A stretch of 19,371 bases of DNA, from contig JAMPFS010000050.1 of assembly GCA_023664325.1 (NCBI GenBank), positions 1-19,371 on the forward strand. The letters run 5' to 3'. The notes under the pieces were generated by a model. The model had not been told where the DNA came from. It was given only the letters and a program-made list of their open reading frames with translations, and searched no databases. This stretch comes from Clostridium sp. GTDB taxonomy: Bacteria > Bacillota > Clostridia > Lachnospirales > Lachnospiraceae. The translations under genes and the position numbers were made by a program. Shown piece by piece: positions 1-6,462 of this stretch; position 1 is the stretch's first letter, and each line of letters opens with the position of its first letter.

Positions 1-49
<49 letters not shown>

Positions 50-76
50 GTATTACACAACAATGTGCGTAACAAA

Positions 77-147
77 AGCGGGTGATGGGAATCGAACCCA
101 CGTATCCAGCTTGGAAGGCTGGTGTTCTACCATTGAACTACACCCGC
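77..147 (-). tRNA. tRNA-Gly (TCC)
   Basis: A complete cloverleaf: acceptor GCGGGTG/CACCCGC, D-arm GTTC, anticodon loop CTTCCAA within stem CCAGC/GCTGG, and T-loop TTCGATT. The anticodon TCC reads GGA/GGG. CCA is not encoded: the discriminator T is followed by TTTG, so CCA must be added after transcription. Confidence 0.96.
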
Positions 148-165
148 ATATAAATTAGCTGAAAA

Positions 166-240
166 TCGGGGTGACAGGATTCGAACCTGCGACCTCTTGA
201 TCCCAAATCAAGCGCTCTAGCCAAGCTGAGCCACACCCCG
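166..240 (-). tRNA. tRNA-Pro (TGG)
   Basis: A complete cloverleaf with acceptor CGGGGTG/CACCCCG, anticodon stem CTTGA/TCAAG, loop TTTGGGA (anticodon TGG) and T-loop TTCGAAT. It is the promoter-proximal gene of the tRNA run, and CCA is not encoded. Confidence 0.96.
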
Positions 241-271
241 CTTTCACGGTGTCATCGCTGACGCAACAACT

Positions 272-300
272 ACTATAACAAAATGTCTGGGATCTGTCAA
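272..300 (-). promoter_or_regulatory. Sigma-A promoter of the tRNA-Pro/Gly/Arg operon
   Basis: Read leftward: a perfect -35 TTGACA (295-300), 17-nt spacer and -10 TATAGT (272-277), about 30 nt upstream of tRNA-Pro. The near-consensus hexamers fit strong stable-RNA transcription. Confidence 0.85.
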
Positions 301-401
301 CCTCTTTTTTCAACTTTTTAACGTTTCTCAACTGTCCGATATGCCCTAAACAGCACGTTAGTTATGTTACCAAATGACAACCAATTTGTAAAGTGTTTTT
401 T

Positions 402-1340
402 CTATTTTTTTGAAACATTTTGGGAATCTATCATTTCCTGCACAATACTTCTCGGTCTCCCTTTAATTTCCTCATAAATCCTGGCTAAATAATAACCGAT
501 AATGCCCAAACTCAACATCAAAAGGCTTCCTATCATCAAAAGCAGCAAAATGACCGTTGTAAAGCCCTCCAATGCCTGCCCCGCTGCCCACTGGGCAAAT
601 GACAAAATCCCTAACACCACCGCAAACAGAAAAAAAACAACTCCTGATATGGTAATGAACTGCATTGGCGCAGTAGTAAAAGATGTAATACTGCCAATCG
701 CATATTTCACAAGGGATTTAATTGACCATTTTGTTTTTCCATATATGCGCTCCTGTACATCAAATTCTACCACAGCGCTCTTATACCCCAGCCATGAGGA
801 AAGCGCGCGGAAGAAAACATTTCGTTCCGGAAGCTTTATGTATTCATTAACCACTTTACGATCTAGCATCTTAAAATCAGAAGAACGGTACATCTCAATT
901 CCGGTAGACTTACTAATCAGCTTATAAAACAGTTTCGCAAAACCTTTATATAAAAGATTCTCTTTTCCCCGGGAACGCTTCACACCCTCGATGATTTCAA
1001 AGCCCTGTTCCCACATATGATACATATCAACCAAAACCTCAGGAGGATGCTGCAAATCACAATCCATCACCGCGCATACATCACCCGTAGCATGCGACAG
1101 ACCGGTAAATATAGCCGCTTCCTTGCCAAAGTTACGCGAAAACGACAAACCGAGAATTTTGCCATTTGTCACTTTATTTGCAAGTTCTTTTATCTTTTCA
1201 AAACTTTTATCCTTAGAACCATCATCCACAAACACCAGCTCAAAGGAAATGGCTTCTTTTTGCAGCACATCCCGTATTGCTTCATAGGTGCGTTCTATAT
1301 TTTTTTCTTCATTATAAACCGGTAATATTACTGATAACAT
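402..1340 (-). CDS. Family 2 glycosyltransferase, GtrB/DPM1-like (polyprenyl-phosphate sugar transferase)
   Basis: A 312-residue GT-A glycosyltransferase of the dolichol-phosphate-mannose synthase/GtrB type. The family transfers a sugar from a nucleotide donor to a polyprenyl-phosphate at the cytoplasmic membrane face, for decoration of wall or surface polymers. The N-terminus has the LSVILPVYNEEKNI donor-binding strand, then FVDDGSKD. A DxD-like metal site with GT2 flanks follows (MDCDLQHPPE, about residues 93-102). Two hydrophobic hairpin segments lie near residues 229-251 and 262-288, and the C-terminus is basic and cytosolic, the usual GtrB layout. SD AAGGAG sits 7 nt before the ATG. No GtrA flippase or GtrC-type transferase is adjacent, so the sugar and acceptor cannot be read from context. 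It is read leftward, away from the small membrane protein gene, with a terminator and alternative hairpin between them. Confidence 0.88.
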   Translation of the reverse strand: MLSVILPVYNEEKNIERTYEAIRDVLQKEAISFELVFVDDGSKDKSFEKIKELANKVTNGKILGLSFSRNFGKEAAIFTGLSHATGDVCAVMDCDLQHPPEVLVDMYHMWEQGFEIIEGVKRSRGKENLLYKGFAKLFYKLISKSTGIEMYRSSDFKMLDRKVVNEYIKLPERNVFFRALSSWLGYKSAVVEFDVQERIYGKTKWSIKSLVKYAIGSITSFTTAPMQFITISGVVFFLFAVVLGILSFAQWAAGQALEGFTTVILLLLMIGSLLMLSLGIIGYYLARIYEEIKGRPRSIVQEMIDSQNVSKK

Positions 1341-1434
1341 TTCATTTCTCCTTATCTTTTTTCCATATCTTACATCAGAAAAAATAAGAATTTCTTAAAT
1401 ATCTCTTAACCTTCCTTAAATGTGCCGCAAATTC

Positions 1435-1483
1435 TTTCATGCCACAGATTCTTTACTTATTAGAAAGAACCTGTAGCATGAAA
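1435..1483. repeat. 20-bp near-perfect inverted repeat overlapping the terminator
   Basis: The arm at 1435-1454 (TTTCATGCCACAGATTCTTT) pairs with 1464-1483 (AAAGAACCTGTAGCATGAAA) across a 9-nt loop, with only two positions that are not Watson-Crick. The right arm shares the segment 1477-1483 with the terminator hairpin at 1481-1515, so the two folds are mutually exclusive. Confidence 0.75.
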
Positions 1484-1515
1484 AAGGAACTCTTGCCACG
1501 CAACAGTTCCTCTTT
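1481..1515 (-). terminator. Rho-independent terminator after the small acidic membrane-protein gene
   Basis: Read leftward: AAAGAGGAACT (1505-1515), a 13-nt loop, then AGTTCCTTTTT (1481-1491), giving a GC-containing stem that runs into a T tract. It lies about 95 nt after the stop of the gene at 1610-1909. The opposite direction lacks a comparable T-run. Confidence 0.6.
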
Positions 1516-1609
1516 CTCATGTTCAAATCCTCGGATGAGACAAAAGCTCCATAAATATCATTCAGGAAACTTTATAAAAATTCAGCCACCATTCTATAGC
1601 AATGGCTGA

Positions 1610-1909
1610 TTAAGCCTCTTCCCTTACAGCTGCCGGCTCCTCCGCAACAACCTTAGGCATCGGCTTTACCTCATCCTCATCATCAAAAAAATCATCATCG
1701 AAATCATCATCGAAATCATCATCAAAATCATCCAGATAATCCGGTGTGAAATAACGGTATACTGCATAAGCAATACCTGCTACCGCTGTAATTGCTCCAA
1801 GAATGGCAAGCACCCAGAGAATCCTTCTTGTCGCCTTCTCCTGCGGGTCTTCCTTCTTAATTAACTCCTGAATCTTTGCTGCATTAATTAAATCATCTAA
1901 ATTCTTCAT
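1610..1909 (-). CDS. Small single-pass membrane protein with acidic DDFD-repeat tail
   Basis: 99 residues of unknown function. The N-terminal 30 residues form a charged, probably helical segment rich in Lys and Glu. One hydrophobic span follows at about residues 30-52 (ILWVLAILGAITAVAGIAYA within it). After YRYFTPDYL comes a strongly acidic run with repeated FDDD units, then a Pro/Glu/Ala tail. There is no signal peptide, so the likely topology is a short cytosolic N-terminus with the acidic part on one face. Similar small proteins are familiar from Lachnospiraceae, but I cannot name a characterised role. The SD-like GGAAGG is 11 nt before the ATG, and a TATACT -10-like box is at 1962-1967. 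It stands alone between pcrA and a glycosyltransferase gene and has its own terminator. Confidence 0.75.
   Translation of the reverse strand: MKNLDDLINAAKIQELIKKEDPQEKATRRILWVLAILGAITAVAGIAYAVYRYFTPDYLDDFDDDFDDDFDDDFFDDEDEVKPMPKVVAEEPAAVREEA
1691..1732. repeat. 12-bp coding microrepeat (about 3.5 copies)
   Basis: On the + strand the unit ATCATCATCGAA occurs twice exactly (1691-1702 and 1703-1714), then as ATCATCATCAAA (1715-1726), then partially. On the coding strand it gives the FDDD repeats of the small membrane protein. Being in multiples of three, copy-number change would alter tail length without frameshift. Confidence 0.8.
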
Positions 1910-2006
1910 AATAGCAAATACCTTCCTTTCCGTATTGGACGAACGCCCAAATATTGTGATTAGTATACCACATTTTGTTATACATTACTATAAAAACTTT
2001 AAATTT

Positions 2007-4277
2007 TCATATTTTTTTTAATTTTGCAAAGGATGCAAACATCCGCTTTACACCCACATTTTCAAAATCCACGGTTACTTCGTAATCTTTTCCTCCGGAA
2101 ACGAGTTCCGTTACGATGCCGGTTCCAAATTTCACATGCCGTACCTTGTCTCCCACCTGATAATCAATGGCAAGACGTTCCACCTTAAACTCTTTTCCAA
2201 AGGCTGGCTTGCTTCCGGTTTGGTAGGAATATGGCTTACCCGTCACACTTGCGCCAAGACCTGCCATCATGTTTTGGGCATCCTTTAAGGCAGCGTCCTG
2301 CCTTTGCATGGCAAAGGCGCCATCACCATTTATCGCAATCACATCTTCCGGAATCTCCTTTATAAAACGGGAAACCGGATTATAATTTGTACTTCCATGC
2401 ATCATACGCTGCCGTGCAGCACTCAAAAACAACTGTTCCTTTGCCCTTGTAATTCCCACATAGCAAAGGCGCCGTTCCTCCTCCACCGCATCCTCCTCCT
2501 CAGAGGCAAGAGACATTCTGCTCGGAAACAGATTGTCCTCCATTCCGCTCAAAAAAACAACCGGAAACTCCAGCCCCTTCGCACTGTGCAGTGTCATTAA
2601 AAGCACCTTATCCTCACTCTCATTAATACCGTCCACATCCGCCACTAACGCAATCTCTTCTAAAAGTTCGGAAAGTTCAGGATGCTCCGTTTCTTCCTCG
2701 TAGGCAACAATCTTATTCTTAAGCTCTGTCAGATTCTCCATTCTGCCTTCTGCCTCATCCGTTCCCTCTGCAACTAATGCATCCCAGTAACCGGTACGTT
2801 CCAATACTGCATCGAAAATCTCGCTGATAAAAGCTCCATCCTTTAGCATATCCCGCAAATCCATAATCAGATCGGTAAACCCTTTGACTTTGGCAGCCGC
2901 ACGGTTAAGCCCCGGAATATTTCCCGCTTCAAACATAGCATCCAAAAGGCTGATTCCATAAATATCCGCATAATCCTGAATCTTGTCAACACTCGCTGCG
3001 CCGATGCCACGCTTTGGTACGTTGATAATACGCCGGATTGCCATATTATCCTGTCCATTATCAACAGCCTTTAAATAGCAGATTAAATCCTTTACCTCTT
3101 TGCGCCCATAGAAATTCTGTCCGCCGATAATCTTATATGGAATATTTTTCATCAGCAGCTTTTCCTCAAAGATACGGGACTGGGCATTGGTGCGGTATAA
3201 GACAGCAAACTCATTGAAACAACGTCCCTCTTCCTCACAGCATTTCACAATATTCTTTACCGCATATTCTGCCTCCTGATATTCCGTATCATACAGGGAA
3301 AATGTAACCTTATTCCCCTCCGGAAGCTCCGTCCACAGCGCTTTTTCTTTCCGTCCGCCATTATGGGAGATCACACCGTTCGCCGCATTCAAAATATTCT
3401 TCGTAGACCGGTAATTCTGCTCTAATTTTATCACCTTTGCCTCAGAATATTCCTGTTCAAAATTAAGAATATTATAAATATTTGCGCCGCGGAATTTGTA
3501 AATCGACTGGTCATCATCACCAACTACGCATAAATTCCGGTATTTGGATGCCAACTGTTTAATCAGCAGAAACTGAATATAATTGGTATCCTGATATTCA
3601 TCCACCATAATGTAACGAAAACGCTCCTGATAATTATCCAGTATCTCAGGATGGAACTGGAACAGTTCTACTGTCTTAAAAAGCAGATCATCAAAATCCA
3701 AAGCATTGCTTGCCCGAAGCTGCGCCTCATATTCATGATATACTCTGGCAGTCTGCATTTTACGAAAATTACCACTTGCAGCACGGTCATATTCTGACGG
3801 TGTGATAAATTGCTCCTTTGCCTTTGAAATCTCTGACAGAACCATCTTTTCCGGGTACTGTTTGGAATCTATGTTCAGCTTCTTAAGGCATGCCTTTATG
3901 ACTGCCTTCTGGTCGTCACTGTCATAAATCGTGAAATTTCCCTGGTAGCCTTCCAACTGGTTAATATATCTCCGCAAAATCCTCACACAAAGCGAATGAA
4001 AGGTTGACACCCATACACTTCCCGCTCCAACAGGCACAAGCTGGTTCACTCTCTCCCGCATTTCTCCCGCTGCCTTGTTGGAAAAGGTAATTGCCAGGAT
4101 ATGATAGGGATCCACGCCCATTTCTTCAATCAGATATGCAATTCGATGCGTAATCACACGGGTTTTGCCGCTCCCTGCCCCTGCGAGCAGAAGCAGCGGC
4201 CCCTCCGTACAGGATACTGCCGCCTGTTGCATATTATTAAGCCCGTTCATATCTGTCTTCCCATGCTGCTCATCCAT
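2007..4277 (-). CDS. pcrA: ATP-dependent 3'-5' DNA helicase PcrA (UvrD/Rep, SF1A)
   Basis: 756 residues, the usual PcrA length. PcrA unwinds DNA in nucleotide-excision repair and plasmid replication, clears RecA and supports transcription-coupled repair. Motifs appear in order: Q-motif region GLNNMQQAAV, Walker A AGAGSGKT (K38), motif Ia ITFSNKAAGEM, motif II VDEYQDTN (D226/E227), motif III GDDDQSIYKFRGA, motif IV EQNYRSTKNIL, motif V LMTLHSAKGLEFPVVFL and motif VI VGITRAKEQLFL. The C-terminus carries the Tudor-like RNA-polymerase-binding fold typical of PcrA (VGDKVRHVKFGTGIVTEL, ending FASFAKLKKI). The ATG at 4277 has only AAGGG placed 4 nt upstream. ATG 4250 (M10, MNGLNN) overlaps the stop of a leader ORF in an ATGA and starts where the family's homology begins, so it may be the true start. 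It diverges from metF. Confidence 0.95.
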   Translation of the reverse strand: MDEQHGKTDMNGLNNMQQAAVSCTEGPLLLLAGAGSGKTRVITHRIAYLIEEMGVDPYHILAITFSNKAAGEMRERVNQLVPVGAGSVWVSTFHSLCVRILRRYINQLEGYQGNFTIYDSDDQKAVIKACLKKLNIDSKQYPEKMVLSEISKAKEQFITPSEYDRAASGNFRKMQTARVYHEYEAQLRASNALDFDDLLFKTVELFQFHPEILDNYQERFRYIMVDEYQDTNYIQFLLIKQLASKYRNLCVVGDDDQSIYKFRGANIYNILNFEQEYSEAKVIKLEQNYRSTKNILNAANGVISHNGGRKEKALWTELPEGNKVTFSLYDTEYQEAEYAVKNIVKCCEEEGRCFNEFAVLYRTNAQSRIFEEKLLMKNIPYKIIGGQNFYGRKEVKDLICYLKAVDNGQDNMAIRRIINVPKRGIGAASVDKIQDYADIYGISLLDAMFEAGNIPGLNRAAAKVKGFTDLIMDLRDMLKDGAFISEIFDAVLERTGYWDALVAEGTDEAEGRMENLTELKNKIVAYEEETEHPELSELLEEIALVADVDGINESEDKVLLMTLHSAKGLEFPVVFLSGMEDNLFPSRMSLASEEEDAVEEERRLCYVGITRAKEQLFLSAARQRMMHGSTNYNPVSRFIKEIPEDVIAINGDGAFAMQRQDAALKDAQNMMAGLGASVTGKPYSYQTGSKPAFGKEFKVERLAIDYQVGDKVRHVKFGTGIVTELVSGGKDYEVTVDFENVGVKRMFASFAKLKKI

Positions 4278-4342
4278 ACAGCCCTTTTCGCATCTATCGT
4301 TTCAGACATCACAACACCATATAAAGGTTTAAAAATCGCCAT
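4247..4342 (-). CDS. 31-codon leader ORF overlapping the pcrA start
   Basis: ATG at 4342 is preceded by a strong SD, GGAGG, 8 nt upstream, better than anything before pcrA itself. The ORF reads MAIFKPLYGVVMSETIDAKR and continues 11 residues to a TGA at 4249-4247. That TGA overlaps an in-frame pcrA ATG (4250-4248) as ATGA, a classic translational-coupling junction. It starts just downstream of the pcrA promoter (TTGCAC-17-TATAAT). Function is unknown; it could be a coupled leader peptide that loads ribosomes on pcrA. Whether the peptide is conserved cannot be judged from one sequence. Confidence 0.55.
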   Translation of the reverse strand: MAIFKPLYGVVMSETIDAKRAVWMSSMGRQI

Positions 4343-4380
4343 GTTATGTACCTCCAATTACGTCTTCATAGATGCTATGT

Positions 4381-4409
4381 ATTATACATGAATCCGACAT
4401 TGAGTGCAA
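4381..4409 (-). promoter_or_regulatory. pcrA promoter
   Basis: Leftward -35 TTGCAC (4404-4409), 17-nt spacer and perfect -10 TATAAT (4381-4386), about 40 nt before the leader ORF. Its -35 lies 5 nt from the -35 of the divergent metF promoter. Confidence 0.8.
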
Positions 4410-4419
4410 ACCTTTTGCA
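4405..4419. promoter_or_regulatory. Inverted repeat spanning both -35 boxes of the pcrA/metF divergon
   Basis: TGCAAA-CCT-TTTGCA is a perfect inverted repeat with 6-bp arms that includes bases of both -35 elements. It could be a shared operator, or simply arise because both -35 boxes read TTGCA and face away from each other. Confidence 0.4.
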
Positions 4420-4443
4420 TGATTTTCTTCTTTATGATATGAT
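4415..4443 (+). promoter_or_regulatory. metF promoter
   Basis: -35 TTGCAT (4415-4420), 17-nt spacer, -10 TATGAT (4438-4443). SD AAGGAGA (4471-4477) is followed by the metF ATG at 4482. No SAM riboswitch or T-box fits in the roughly 30-nt leader. Confidence 0.75.
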
Positions 4444-4481
4444 ACTGTTATATATCTGTTACACAAGAGAAAGGAGACCAT

Positions 4482-5345
4482 ATGATTAAAGATATTTTTA
4501 GCAAAGGAAAAACTGTGTACTCCTTTGAGGTATTTCCACCGAAAAAGGATGAGGACATTTATGATATCTACAAGACCTTAGACACGCTGAAAACCCTGCA
4601 TCCTGATTTTATCAGCGTGACTTACGGCGCAGGGGGAAGCAATTCCAAAAGAACCGCTTCCATAGCAGCTTATATCAAAAACATCTGTGAAATCGAACCC
4701 ATCGCGCATCTGACTGCGGTTGCTATGGATGAACCATTTTTAATACAGTTCTTAAATGAACTGAAGGATAAAGGGGTTTCAAATGTATTGGCGCTCCGCG
4801 GTGACCGTCCGCGTGATATGAGTGACCAGGATTATGCAAACCGTGTATTCCTGCATGCAGAGGATATTATCCGGATTATCCATGCAAACTCTGAGGTTTG
4901 TGTTGCCGCTGCCTGCTATCCGGAAATCCATCCGGAATCCGCCAACCGCAGCAGTGATTTACAGTATTTAAAACAAAAAGTGGATGTCGGTGTGAATTTC
5001 CTGATTACCCAGATGTTTTTTGACAATCACAAATTCTATGAATTTCGTGATCTTGCGAGAGCACAGGGAATACAGGTTCCCATTTCCGCCGGTATCATGC
5101 CAATCACATCGGCAAAGCAGCTCGGCACCAGCGTATCTCTATCCGGCACTTCCGTTCCGCAGGCATTGAGCAGTCTGGTGGCAAAATATGCAGATCATCC
5201 AAGTGATCTTCGGAAAGCCGGCATTGAATATGCCGTCCGGCAGATTGAAGATTTAGAGGCAAACGGCGTAGACGGAATCCACATTTATACGATGAATAAG
5301 GCTGCAAATGCAATCGAAATCACGAAGCAGCTGGGAAAAATCTAA
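4482..5345 (+). CDS. metF: 5,10-methylenetetrahydrofolate reductase
   Basis: 287 residues, the length of bacterial MetF. This FAD enzyme reduces 5,10-methylene-THF to 5-methyl-THF, the methyl donor for methionine synthesis. It is a TIM barrel with recognisable landmarks: YSFEVFPPK (E16, the family's proton-transfer Glu), SVTYGAGGS, HLTAVAMDE, ALRGDRP (D108, FAD contact), FLITQMFFDN and PISAGIMPI. SD AAGGAGA lies just before the ATG. It is followed after 25 nt by a DUF1836 gene, probably on the same transcript. No metH, metV or other folate gene is visible, so a link to the Wood-Ljungdahl pathway cannot be argued from this window; a biosynthetic methionine role is the simplest reading. Confidence 0.95.
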   Translation: MIKDIFSKGKTVYSFEVFPPKKDEDIYDIYKTLDTLKTLHPDFISVTYGAGGSNSKRTASIAAYIKNICEIEPIAHLTAVAMDEPFLIQFLNELKDKGVSNVLALRGDRPRDMSDQDYANRVFLHAEDIIRIIHANSEVCVAAACYPEIHPESANRSSDLQYLKQKVDVGVNFLITQMFFDNHKFYEFRDLARAQGIQVPISAGIMPITSAKQLGTSVSLSGTSVPQALSSLVAKYADHPSDLRKAGIEYAVRQIEDLEANGVDGIHIYTMNKAANAIEITKQLGKI

Positions 5346-5370
5346 AAAGAGATTGCAAGAAAGGAAAACA

Positions 5371-6063
5371 ATGAATACGAACAATTTTAACGATATCAAA
5401 CAAAAAATTGCGGAATGGATTCGTTTAGATTATATTTATCCGGAAGATATTCCTACGATTGAGCTTTATATGGATCAGGTTACAACCTTTATGGACAAGC
5501 AGTTATCCGGCAACAAGCGTCATGACGAAGATAAAATCCTCACCAAAACGATGATTAACAACTATTCCAAAAATGACCTGCTTCCACCGTCTGACAAAAA
5601 GAAATATTCCAAAGACCATATTATCTTATTGATTTACATCTATTATATGAAGAATTTCCTGTCAATCAACGATATTGAACGGTTGTTAAAGCCAATGACA
5701 GAAACACATTTTCAGACTTCCACCGAAACTACCATGTCTGACATTTATTCTGATATTTTCAAATTAGAGCAGCAATATGGTATCAGGGTGCGTGAAAGCA
5801 TCCATGATGTATATGAAATTGCAGCGACACAGTTTGAAACCAGCGACGACTATTTGAAAACCTTCGCCATGATTGCCATGCTGAGCTATGACATATACGC
5901 AAAGAAACAATTAGTAGAAAGAATGGTGGACTCTCTTTTGGAACAGCCAATCTCCAAGTCAAAACGGAAAGAGACTGCCAAAGCAGAATCGAAAGAAGCG
6001 AAAGCACTCGCCAAACAACAGGAAAAAGAAGCAAAAAACCAGAAAAATGATACGGTTATTTAA
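5371..6063 (+). CDS. DUF1836-family protein (putative HTH regulator)
   Basis: 230 residues from the ATG at 5371 with AAGGA 5 nt upstream; a longer frame opens further back inside metF but has no SD. The central part (about residues 55-140) matches the Firmicute DUF1836 pattern: LTKTMINNYSKNDLLPPS, then KKYSKDHIILLIYIYYMK and FLSINDIERLLKPM. In this family it is thought to form a MerR-like winged-helix region. The last 35 residues are Lys/Glu/Ala-rich and likely disordered or coiled-coil. No catalytic motif is seen. It follows metF by 25 nt and ends in a 4-nt convergent overlap with the yerC-type gene. A DNA-binding role is inference from the family. Confidence 0.8.
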   Translation: MNTNNFNDIKQKIAEWIRLDYIYPEDIPTIELYMDQVTTFMDKQLSGNKRHDEDKILTKTMINNYSKNDLLPPSDKKKYSKDHIILLIYIYYMKNFLSINDIERLLKPMTETHFQTSTETTMSDIYSDIFKLEQQYGIRVRESIHDVYEIAATQFETSDDYLKTFAMIAMLSYDIYAKKQLVERMVDSLLEQPISKSKRKETAKAESKEAKALAKQQEKEAKNQKNDTVI

Positions 6064-6362
6064 TTGTCTTTCCCGCCAATATTCATACGGCCAAATACCA
6101 TCTCGTATCCATCTTTTCCATAATTCAATGAACGGTTAACCCTTGAAATGGTGGCAGTAGAAGCTCCGGTTTGCTCTGCCACCTCCATATAAGTATGACC
6201 TTCTTTCAACATCTTTGCCACCTCAAAACGCTGGGCCAAAGATAATAATTCATTCACTGTGCATACATCTTCAAAAAAATCAAAACATTCCTCCTCATTT
6301 TCCAAGGTAAGAACCGCTTCAAATAATTCACTTACTGCCTGTGTTCTGACACTCTTTCCCAT
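6060..6362 (-). CDS. YerC/YecD-family TrpR-related DNA-binding protein
   Basis: 100 residues from the ATG at 6362, chosen because GGAGAAGGAG lies immediately upstream; a longer frame to 6389 has no SD. The family is a stand-alone TrpR-like helix-turn-helix. The core ELLSLAQRFEVAKML is the first helix pair, and the HTH is YMEVAEQTGASTATISRVNR, typical of YerC. B. subtilis yerC lies near pcrA-type genes; its ligand is not established. The stop TAA shares the TTAA palindrome at 6060-6063 with the convergent DUF1836 gene. A promoter (6420-6447) and a 12-bp palindrome in the 5' UTR suggest its own control, possibly autoregulation. Confidence 0.9.
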   Translation of the reverse strand: MGKSVRTQAVSELFEAVLTLENEEECFDFFEDVCTVNELLSLAQRFEVAKMLKEGHTYMEVAEQTGASTATISRVNRSLNYGKDGYEMVFGRMNIGGKDN

Positions 6363-6390
6363 ATCTCCTTCTCCTATATACATTACCACT

Positions 6391-6402
6391 GTAAAATTTT
6401 AC
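6391..6402. promoter_or_regulatory. 12-bp perfect palindrome in the yerC 5' UTR (candidate operator)
   Basis: GTAAAATTTTAC lies between the predicted transcription start (about 6413) and the SD. TrpR-family regulators bind palindromes, so an autoregulatory site is possible. The arms are AT-rich and could arise by chance. Confidence 0.35.
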
Positions 6403-6419
6403 TGTATTAAAGTGTTCTT

Positions 6420-6447
6420 ATTATAAATAGGAAATGCATTATTTCAA
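6420..6447 (-). promoter_or_regulatory. Promoter of the yerC-type gene
   Basis: Leftward -35 TTGAAA (6442-6447), 16-nt spacer and perfect -10 TATAAT (6420-6425), about 60 nt before the ATG. Confidence 0.75.
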
Positions 6448-6462
6448 CCCTAAAATAACCTC

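Noticed and set aside
502..927. Rightward 141-codon ORF opposite the glycosyltransferase gene
   Set aside because: Antisense shadow of a clearly conserved GT2 gene; no SD and no recognisable domain.
1385..1397. TAAGAATTTCTTA palindrome upstream of the glycosyltransferase
   Set aside because: Short, AT-only apart from two C/G pairs, no promoter aligned to it; probably chance.
4444..4481. Possible SAM riboswitch or T-box before metF
   Set aside because: The leader from the predicted start is only about 30 nt, too short for either element.
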